This document shows, piece by piece, positions 56,960 through 64,000 of a DNA stretch of 64,000 nt. The notes under the pieces were generated by a model that ran no database searches, was not told the DNA's origin, and was given only the letters and a program-made list of their open reading frames with translations. Position 1 is the stretch's first letter. Each line of letters begins with the position of its first letter. This DNA is from Pseudomonas sp. MPC6 (GTDB taxonomy: Bacteria > Pseudomonadota > Gammaproteobacteria > Pseudomonadales > Pseudomonadaceae). The translations under genes were made by a program, and so were the position numbers. The DNA lies in assembly GCF_006094435.1 (NCBI RefSeq), contig NZ_CP034783.1:5049001-5113000 (forward strand). The letters run 5' to 3'.

Positions 56960-57874
56960 CTAGCCTTTGACTGAGCGCCAGATTTTGCTCGCGGCCATGA
57001 CGCCGGCCAACACCACCGCACCCGCCACGATCCCCGCCACCGCATTCAACAACGTCGGCACGATAAACCCGGCACCGCCCGCCCCCGCGCTGACACTTTC
57101 AATCCAGTGATGAACCACCGGCACGCCGTGAGTCAGGATCCCGCCGCCTACCAGGAACATTGCCGCCGTGCCGATCACCGACAGGCTTTTCATCATGTAC
57201 GGTGCTGCACGCAGAATCCCGCCACCGATGCTTTTGGCCATCTGCCCGGGTTTCTGGGTCAGCCATAACCCGAGGTCGTCGAGTTTGACGATGCCGGCCA
57301 CCAGGCCATAAACACCGATGGTCATGACGATGGCGATACCCGACAGCACGATGACCTGCTGGGTCAGAGGCGCATCGGCCACAGTCCCGAGGGTGATGGC
57401 GATGATTTCCGCCGAAAGGATGAAGTCGGTGCGAATCGCGCCCTTGATCTTGTCCTTCTCGAACGCCACCAGGTCGACTGCCGGATCGGCCACGGCTTCA
57501 ACCAACTCCGCATGTTCGGCCTGATCCTCGGCCTTGCTGTGCAGGAATTTATGGGCGAGTTTCTCGAAACCTTCGAAACACAGGTAGGCGCCGCCGACCA
57601 TCAACAACGGCGTGACCAGCCACGGAATGAACGCACTGATCGCCAGGGCGGACGGCACCAGGATCAGCTTGTTGATGAACGAGCCCTTGGCTACCGCCCA
57701 TACCACCGGGATTTCCCGCTCGGCGCGTACGCCGCTGACCTGCTGGGCGTTGAGCGCCAGATCGTCACCGAGTACGCCGGCCGTCTTCTTCGCTGCCATT
57801 TTGGTCATCAACGCCACATCGTCGAGTACCGCGGCGATGTCGTCGATCAGCAACAGCAAACTGCTTCCTGCCAT
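56960..57874 (-). CDS. DUF808 family membrane protein (YedI-like)
   Basis: A 304-residue membrane protein. The N-terminus [30 protein letters not shown] is the DUF808 signature, followed by [13 protein letters not shown], the conserved [20 protein letters not shown], and several helices including a long C-terminal one. Function unknown. Divergent from the TetR gene, 134 bp away. Confidence 0.9.
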   Translation of the reverse strand: MAGSSLLLLIDDIAAVLDDVALMTKMAAKKTAGVLGDDLALNAQQVSGVRAEREIPVVWAVAKGSFINKLILVPSALAISAFIPWLVTPLLMVGGAYLCFEGFEKLAHKFLHSKAEDQAEHAELVEAVADPAVDLVAFEKDKIKGAIRTDFILSAEIIAITLGTVADAPLTQQVIVLSGIAIVMTIGVYGLVAGIVKLDDLGLWLTQKPGQMAKSIGGGILRAAPYMMKSLSVIGTAAMFLVGGGILTHGVPVVHHWIESVSAGAGGAGFIVPTLLNAVAGIVAGAVVLAGVMAASKIWRSVKG

Positions 57875-58008
57875 GAATCAGGCTTCCTTCTTGAATGAAT
57901 GCTGCGCAGCATAGCGCGGCTCAACCGGCTGCGGGGCATTCTTGAGCGCCGCGCGAGGCCGGTGCTACCATGCGCAACCGCCAGTACAGGCAAGGAACCA
58001 CCGGGTTT

Positions 58009-58617
58009 ATGAGCACTATCCGCGAGCGCAACAAAGAACTGATCCTGCGTGCCGCCAGTGAAGAATTTGCCGACAAGGGCTTCGCTGCGACCAAAACCAG
58101 TGACATCGCAGCCAAGGCGGGATTGCCCAAACCCAACGTCTACTACTACTTCAAATCCAAGGAAAACCTCTACCGCGAGGTCCTGGAAAGCATCATCGAG
58201 CCGATCCTGCAGGCTTCGACGCCGTTCAATGCCGACGGCGTGCCCAGTGAAGTGCTGAGCGGCTACATCCGTTCGAAAATCCGCATCTCCCGCGACCTGC
58301 CCTTCGCCTCCAAGGTGTTTGCCAGCGAAATCATGCACGGCGCCCCGCACCTGAGTCCCGACCTGGTCGACCAGCTCAACGGCCAGGCCAAGCACAACAT
58401 CGACTGCATCCAGACCTGGATCGACCGCGGCCAGATCGCCCCCATCGACCCCAACCACCTGATGTTCAGCATCTGGGCCGCGACCCAGACGTATGCCGAC
58501 TTTGACTGGCAGATCACGGCCATCACCGGCAAGGCCAAGCTGGATGAAGAGGATTACGAAGCGGCGGCGCAGACGATTATCCGGTTGGTGTTGAAGGGGT
58601 GTGAGCCGGACCGTTAG
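58009..58617 (+). CDS. TetR family regulator, RutR-like
   Basis: A 202-residue repressor. The helix-turn-helix FADKGFAATKTSDIAAKAGLPKPNVYYYFKSKENLY lies at about 20-56. The C-terminal domain, with FASKVFASEIMHGAPHL and MFSIWAATQTYADFDWQI, is like that of RutR/YcdC, which senses uracil or related bases. The frame begins upstream at 57970, but ATG 58009 gives the usual N-terminus. Targets are unknown; the divergent DUF808 gene is a candidate. Confidence 0.88.
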   Translation: MSTIRERNKELILRAASEEFADKGFAATKTSDIAAKAGLPKPNVYYYFKSKENLYREVLESIIEPILQASTPFNADGVPSEVLSGYIRSKIRISRDLPFASKVFASEIMHGAPHLSPDLVDQLNGQAKHNIDCIQTWIDRGQIAPIDPNHLMFSIWAATQTYADFDWQITAITGKAKLDEEDYEAAAQTIIRLVLKGCEPDR

Positions 58618-58631
58618 ACCGCAGTGCGTCC

Positions 58632-58725
58632 ATTCGCGAGCAAGCCCGCTCCCACAGTGGTTTGGTGGTGTTCACATATTTTGTGTTCACCACGAACCAG
58701 TGTGGGAGCGGGCTTGCTCGCGAAA
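58632..58725. repeat. REP inverted pair left of the RAYT gene
   Basis: Opposed ttcgcgagcaagcccgctcc and gggagcgggcttgctcgcga halves around a spacer that itself contains an inverted repeat (tggtgttcacatatt and tgtgttcacca). The same spacer recurs on the other side of the RAYT gene. Confidence 0.92.
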
Positions 58726-58745
58726 GGGACAACTCGGTCTTGAGA

Positions 58746-59204
58746 CTAAACCCAAATGGCATCCCACAACGGATAGTCGCCAAGCTTCTCAACCAGCCTC
58801 GCCCGCAATGGATTGGCGACAACATACCGGGCCAGCTTCACCAAATCCTCCTCTCGCCGCAAAGCATGATCATGAAAACTCTGCTGCCAAAGACTACCTG
58901 CCCTGCCAGTCGCAGCATTGATTGATCGGGTACTCAACGATTTAGTTGAGCACATCAATTGGCCCAATGACCCTTTTTGCAACTGGATCAACCAGTGAAA
59001 ATGATCGGGCATGATCACAAAGGCCAAGGAGTCGGCAAACCCTTGATCATGAGCTTGTTTGAATTGGTGTACGACTTTCCTGCCCAAGGTGTAATCCCTG
59101 AAGATAGGCTCCCGCTTGAGGGTATTGGCTGTCAGAAGGTAGATGCGGTTTTGCTCGGCATAGCGGCCGATACGCAGGCGGTGTGATGATGAAAGTTCAG
59201 GCAT
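58746..59204 (-). CDS. REP-associated tyrosine transposase (RAYT)
   Basis: A 152-residue Y1/TnpA_REP-like protein thought to move or spread REP elements. The HUH-like pair is in VIMPDHFHWLI (His68, His70) and the catalytic tyrosine is in LARYVVANPLRARL (Tyr127); the basic segment WQQSFHDHALRREEDL is also typical. AAGGG precedes the ATG. It sits between two closely similar REP pairs, the arrangement called a REPtron. No disruption is seen, so it may be active. Confidence 0.92.
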   Translation of the reverse strand: MPELSSSHRLRIGRYAEQNRIYLLTANTLKREPIFRDYTLGRKVVHQFKQAHDQGFADSLAFVIMPDHFHWLIQLQKGSLGQLMCSTKSLSTRSINAATGRAGSLWQQSFHDHALRREEDLVKLARYVVANPLRARLVEKLGDYPLWDAIWV

Positions 59205-59301
59205 TCCCTTGCCTCTCTCATGGATGAATTCATGAGAAGGCTAGCTCAGTAAACTGAAAGCTGAGGGACAGACTTTTGGCCGGATGTGTCTGGGAGATTG
59301 C

Positions 59302-59410
59302 CTTCGCGAGCAAGCCCGCTCCCACAGGGGATTGGTGGTGTTCACATATTTTGTGTTCACCACGAACCAGTGTGGGAGCGGCGGTGCGACGATTCGACTT
59401 GCTCGCGAAA
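59302..59410. repeat. REP inverted pair right of the RAYT gene, with an interrupted half
   Basis: The same spacer as at 58632-58725, but the second half reads gggagcgg, then 17 extra or changed bases (cggtgcgacgattcgac), then ttgctcgcga, where the left copy has only gc. It is a net 15-base gain within the REP core. Confidence 0.88.
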
Positions 59411-59435
59411 GCGCTAGATCAAACTACAAAAGATG

Positions 59436-59876
59436 TCAGGCACTCACCCCCGCATCCGCCCGCAACCCCAGCGCCTCGATCGCACTGATCGCACACTGCT
59501 CATCAACATCCGACAGATCCCCGCTGATCCCCACCGCCCCCAGCACATTCCCTTCCTGATCCCGAATCAGCACCCCGCCCGGCGCCGGCACGACACTGCC
59601 CTGCCCCAAGCTGTTCAAGGCCGCGATAAATGCCGGGCGTTGTTGGGCGTCCAGCGCCAGCAGGCGTGAGCCCTTGCCCAGCGCAATGGCGCCCCAGGCT
59701 TTGCCGATGGCGATCTGCGGGCGCAGCAGGCTGGCGCCGTCCTCGCGCTGCAGGGAGACCAGGTGCCCGCCGGCATCCAGCACGGCGATGGTCAATGGGG
59801 CCGCGGCGATTGCACGCCCCGCGGCGATGGCCTGGCTGGTCAGGTTGACTGCGACTTTCAAGGTTAAAGCGCTCAT
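59436..59876 (-). CDS. GlcG/HbpS family protein (DUF336)
   Basis: A 146-residue GlcG-like protein. The N-terminal helix region is followed by LTIAVLDAGGHLVSLQREDGAS (residues 29-50) and the conserved APGGVLIRDQEGNVLGAVGISG block near the C-terminus. The family occurs in glycolate, glyoxylate and heme-related loci; no enzyme activity is established. It is divergent from gcl and shares the palindrome-bearing region 59877-60141, so it probably belongs to the same regulon. Confidence 0.88.
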   Translation of the reverse strand: MSALTLKVAVNLTSQAIAAGRAIAAAPLTIAVLDAGGHLVSLQREDGASLLRPQIAIGKAWGAIALGKGSRLLALDAQQRPAFIAALNSLGQGSVVPAPGGVLIRDQEGNVLGAVGISGDLSDVDEQCAISAIEALGLRADAGVSA

Positions 59877-59967
59877 GGTGCTGTCCTCATTTTGTTATAG
59901 GGAAAGCCGTTGGACTGCTTTTGTGCAGAAGTCCGCTGCCACAAATAGAACACAATGAGTTATTTTT

Positions 59968-59977
59968 TTGTATACAA
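59968..59977. promoter_or_regulatory. TTGTATACAA palindrome near the glcG-like start
   Basis: A perfect 10-bp palindrome, 91 bases before the GlcG-like start. An identical copy lies at 60106-60115. Such sites are typical of GntR-type (FadR/HutC-like) regulators. Confidence 0.6.
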
Positions 59978-60105
59978 TAATTCACGAAAATCGCTACATG
60001 CGACGAAAAGCCACAGCAGATCAGGCTTCCGACAAATGGAACAGACGCTTGATAAAATGGATTGACCTGCGTCGCCCGCCGTGAATACACTCTGCACAAA
60101 GCCAC

Positions 60106-60115
60106 TTGTATACAA
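60106..60115. promoter_or_regulatory. TTGTATACAA palindrome near gcl
   Basis: A second perfect copy, 26 bases before the gcl ATG. The two sites are 138 bases apart and could hold a repressor that controls both divergent transcripts. Confidence 0.65.
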
Positions 60116-60141
60116 TTATAAAACGTAAGAGGCACAAAACC

Positions 60142-61917
<1,776 letters not shown>

Positions 61918-61932
61918 CAGCTGATCACTCCC

Positions 61933-62020
61933 CTGTAGGAGCCGGCTTGCCGGCGAAAGCGGTGTGTCAATCGACATGAATGTGTCTGATACCCCTTCGC
62001 CAGCAAGCCGGCTCCTACAA
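61933..62020. repeat. REP inverted pair between gcl and hyi
   Basis: Opposed ctgtaggagccggcttgccg and cagcaagccggctcctacaa halves. Confidence 0.88.
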
Positions 62021-62052
62021 GGGGGGACCTCACACATTCAAGGGAAACCACC

Positions 62053-62835
62053 ATGCCGCGTTTCGCAGCCAACCTGTCCATGCTGTTCACCGAACAGGAT
62101 TTTCTTGCCCGTTTCGAGGCGGCCGCCAAGGCCGGCTTCAGTGGCGTCGAATACCTGTTTCCTTACGACTTCAGCTCCGCCGAGATCAAGGCCAGGCTCG
62201 ACGCCAACGGCCTGACCCAGGTGCTGTTCAACCTGCCGGCCGGTGACTGGGCCAAGGGTGAGCGCGGTATCGCCTGCCTGCCGGACCGGGTCGAAGAGTT
62301 CCGCGCCGGGGTCAAGCTGGCGATCGCCTACGCCAAAGTGCTGGGCAATACCCAGGTCAACTGCCTGGCGGGTATCCGTCCACAAGGCGTCGACGATGCC
62401 ACCGTGGAAAAAACCTTCGTCGCCAACCTCAAGTACGCGGCCGACACGCTGCAAGCGGCGGGCATCAAACTGGTGATGGAAGCGATCAACACCCGCGACA
62501 TTCCCGGTTTCTACCTGAACAACACGGCGCAAGCCCTGTCGATTCGCGAGCAGGTCGGCAGCGCCAATCTGTACCTGCAATACGACATCTACCACATGCA
62601 AATCATGGAGGGCGACCTGGCCCGCACCATGGCCGCGCACCTGGGCGAGATCAACCACATCCAGTTGGCCGACAACCCGGGGCGCAACGAACCGGGCACC
62701 GGTGAAATCAACTACCGCTTCCTGTTCGAACACCTGGACCGCATCGGTTACCAGGGTTGGGTTGGCTGTGAATACAAGCCGCTGACCACCACTGAAGCGG
62801 GTCTGGGCTGGCTGAAAACCCATAACGCAATCTGA
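62053..62835 (+). CDS. hyi: Hydroxypyruvate isomerase
   Basis: A TIM-barrel isomerase of the xylose-isomerase-like family (260 residues) interconverting hydroxypyruvate and tartronate semialdehyde. Seen: MPRFAANLSMLFTEQDFLARFEAAAKAGF at the start in two blocks, LVMEAINTRDIPGFYLN with the first metal Glu near 143, and GWVGCEYKPLTTT with the second Glu near 240. It follows gcl with only a REP pair between. Confidence 0.94.
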   Translation: MPRFAANLSMLFTEQDFLARFEAAAKAGFSGVEYLFPYDFSSAEIKARLDANGLTQVLFNLPAGDWAKGERGIACLPDRVEEFRAGVKLAIAYAKVLGNTQVNCLAGIRPQGVDDATVEKTFVANLKYAADTLQAAGIKLVMEAINTRDIPGFYLNNTAQALSIREQVGSANLYLQYDIYHMQIMEGDLARTMAAHLGEINHIQLADNPGRNEPGTGEINYRFLFEHLDRIGYQGWVGCEYKPLTTTEAGLGWLKTHNAI

Positions 62836-62842
62836 CACAGAT

Positions 62843-62936
62843 CCCTGTAGGAGCTGGCTTGCCAGCGAAGGCAATGTCACTGCCAATAAAGAGGCTGGAT
62901 GTGATGGCCTCTTCGCCGGCAAGCCGGCTCCTACAA
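62843..62936. repeat. REP inverted pair between hyi and glxR
   Basis: Opposed ctgtaggagctggcttgcca and ccggcaagccggctcctaca halves. Confidence 0.88.
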
Positions 62937-62988
62937 AAGCAGTGCTCCCCTATTTGCTTGAGCAAGAAAAAAACAAGAGGAATTTCTC

Positions 62989-63879
62989 ATGGCTAAAATC
63001 GGATTTATCGGCACCGGCATCATGGGCCACCCAATGGCGTTGAACCTGCAGAAAGCCGGGCACAGCCTGTTCCTGTCGGCGCACCACGACGCCGCCCCGG
63101 CCGACCTGATCGCCGCTGGCGCGGTCGCCCTGGCCAACCCGAAAGAAGTCGCCCAGGAAGCCGAATTCATCATCATCATGGTGCCGGATACTCCACAGGT
63201 CGACGACGTGCTGTTCCGCGCCGACGGCGTTGCGGCCGGTGTCGGCAAAGGCAAGGTGGTGATCGACATGAGCTCGATCTCGCCGACTGCCACCAAGGCG
63301 TTCGCGGCCAAAATCAACGAAAAAGGCGCGCAGTACCTCGACGCGCCAGTGTCCGGCGGTGAAGTCGGCGCCAAGGCCGGGACCCTGAGCATCATGGTCG
63401 GCGGCGATGCCGATGCCTTCGAACGCGTGTTGCCGCTGTTCCAGGCCATGGGCAAGAACATCACCCTGGTCGGTGGCAACGGCGACGGTCAGACCGCGAA
63501 AGTGGCGAACCAGATCATCGTCGCGTTGAATATCCAGGCCGTGGCCGAAGCCCTGCTTTTCGCCTCGAAGAACGGTGCCGATCCAGCCAAGGTGCGTGAA
63601 GCCCTGATGGGCGGTTTCGCTTCGTCGAAGATCCTCGAAGTCCACGGCGAGCGCATGATCAAAGGCACCTTCGACCCGGGCTTCCGCATCAGCCTGCACC
63701 AGAAGGACCTCAACCTGGCCCTGGCCGGCGCGCGTGAACTGGGGATCAACCTGCCGAACACCGCCAACACCCAACAAGTGTTCAGCACCTGCGCGGCCAT
63801 CGGTGGCAGCAACTGGGACCACTCGGCGCTGATCAAGGGCCTGGAACACATGGCGAATTTCTCTATTCGCGATAAATAA
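62989..63879 (+). CDS. glxR: Tartronate semialdehyde reductase (2-hydroxy-3-oxopropionate reductase)
   Basis: An NAD(P)H-dependent beta-hydroxyacid dehydrogenase family enzyme (296 residues) reducing tartronate semialdehyde to D-glycerate. The Rossmann motif GFIGTGIMGHPMALNLQKAG is at the N-terminus, the substrate motif APVSGGEVGAKAGTLSIMVGG near 120, and the catalytic lysine in GQTAKVANQIIVA near 170. AAGAGGAA precedes the ATG. With gcl and hyi it completes the glyoxylate-to-glycerate route; a glycerate kinase would be expected beyond the window. Confidence 0.95.
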   Translation: MAKIGFIGTGIMGHPMALNLQKAGHSLFLSAHHDAAPADLIAAGAVALANPKEVAQEAEFIIIMVPDTPQVDDVLFRADGVAAGVGKGKVVIDMSSISPTATKAFAAKINEKGAQYLDAPVSGGEVGAKAGTLSIMVGGDADAFERVLPLFQAMGKNITLVGGNGDGQTAKVANQIIVALNIQAVAEALLFASKNGADPAKVREALMGGFASSKILEVHGERMIKGTFDPGFRISLHQKDLNLALAGARELGINLPNTANTQQVFSTCAAIGGSNWDHSALIKGLEHMANFSIRDK

Positions 63880-63900
63880 GCGAGCCCTGCACAAAACCCC

Positions 63901-63990
63901 TGTGGGAGCGGGCTTGCTCGCGAAGACGGCTTCACATTCAACAAAAATGTTGACTGACACACCGCTTTCGCGAGCAAGCCCGCTCCCACA
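63901..63990. repeat. REP inverted pair at the right edge
   Basis: Opposed gggagcgggcttgctcgcga and ttcgcgagcaagcccgctcc halves after glxR. Nothing further is seen up to 64000. Confidence 0.9.
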
Positions 63991-64000
63991 GAGGAACCGA

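Noticed and set aside
61933..62936. REP pairs around hyi as evidence of horizontal transfer of hyi
   Set aside because: REP pairs are equally frequent around ordinary genes here, and hyi matches its neighbours in base composition and pathway.

Overview
The window is chromosomal DNA of a fluorescent Pseudomonas, most likely the P. fluorescens species complex. This rests on the gene order (gltA divergent from sdhCDAB-sucAB-lpd-sucCD; hda/perM/DUF2066 divergent from purMN; a B12-riboswitch cob operon), on the high-GC coding style, and on the many Pseudomonas-type REP pairs between genes. No rRNA, tRNA, CRISPR array, prophage or classical insertion sequence was seen. The left edge cuts a ktrB gene.

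Layout. 1-1951: KtrB/KtrA potassium uptake. 2027-4418: periplasmic glutathione peroxidase, a 40-residue membrane peptide, an MFS carrier and a MarR regulator with twin palindromic operators. 4561-13936: a ten-gene cobalamin operon on the minus strand (cobO-cobB-bluB-cbiB-cobD-cobQ-cobU-cobT-cobC-cobS) under a B12 riboswitch. It covers corrinoid adenosylation, a,c-amidation, DMB synthesis and nucleotide-loop assembly; corrin-ring synthesis must lie elsewhere. 14027-18436: PQQ-type sugar dehydrogenase lipoprotein, O-methyltransferase, two NlpC/P60 lipoproteins and hda. 18666-23651: PerM-family protein, DUF2066 protein, purM, purN, DUF3108 protein.

23662-25648 is the one clearly foreign-looking segment: AT-richer DNA with an orphan Hcp (T6SS tube protein), an overlapping DUF4225-type candidate effector and a small convergent two-helix membrane protein. 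It is bracketed by a 487-bp direct repeat that I read as identical base for base. The repeat is the 3' two thirds of the DUF3108 gene, so this looks like a recently integrated T6SS cargo cassette. It is the best candidate for something new.

26235-35037: amidohydrolase, OsmC-type protein, pirin, htpG (with a sigma-32-like promoter), paired thioesterases, a small lipoprotein, MAPEG and DUF599 proteins, and BrnQ. 35466-48482: the TCA cluster sucD-sucC-lpd-sucB-sucA-sdhB-sdhA-sdhD-sdhC (minus) with gltA divergent (plus); strong sigma-70-type promoters can be read for sdhC and gltA. 48949-56770: ActP/DUF485 acetate uptake, a betaine-type binding protein, a GH17 glucan enzyme, a small membrane protein, and an alpha/beta-hydrolase plus MlaA-like pair. 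56960-64000: DUF808 protein, TetR regulator, a REP-associated tyrosine transposase (RAYT) between two REP pairs, then the glyoxylate/glycerate genes glcG-like, gcl, hyi and glxR, with twin TTGTATACAA palindromes between glcG and gcl.

REP elements are a theme. They supply the stop codons of at least two genes, encode a C-terminal tail on CobB, and form a 70-bp tandem array. All functions are inferred from sequence motifs and family knowledge; no database search was run.
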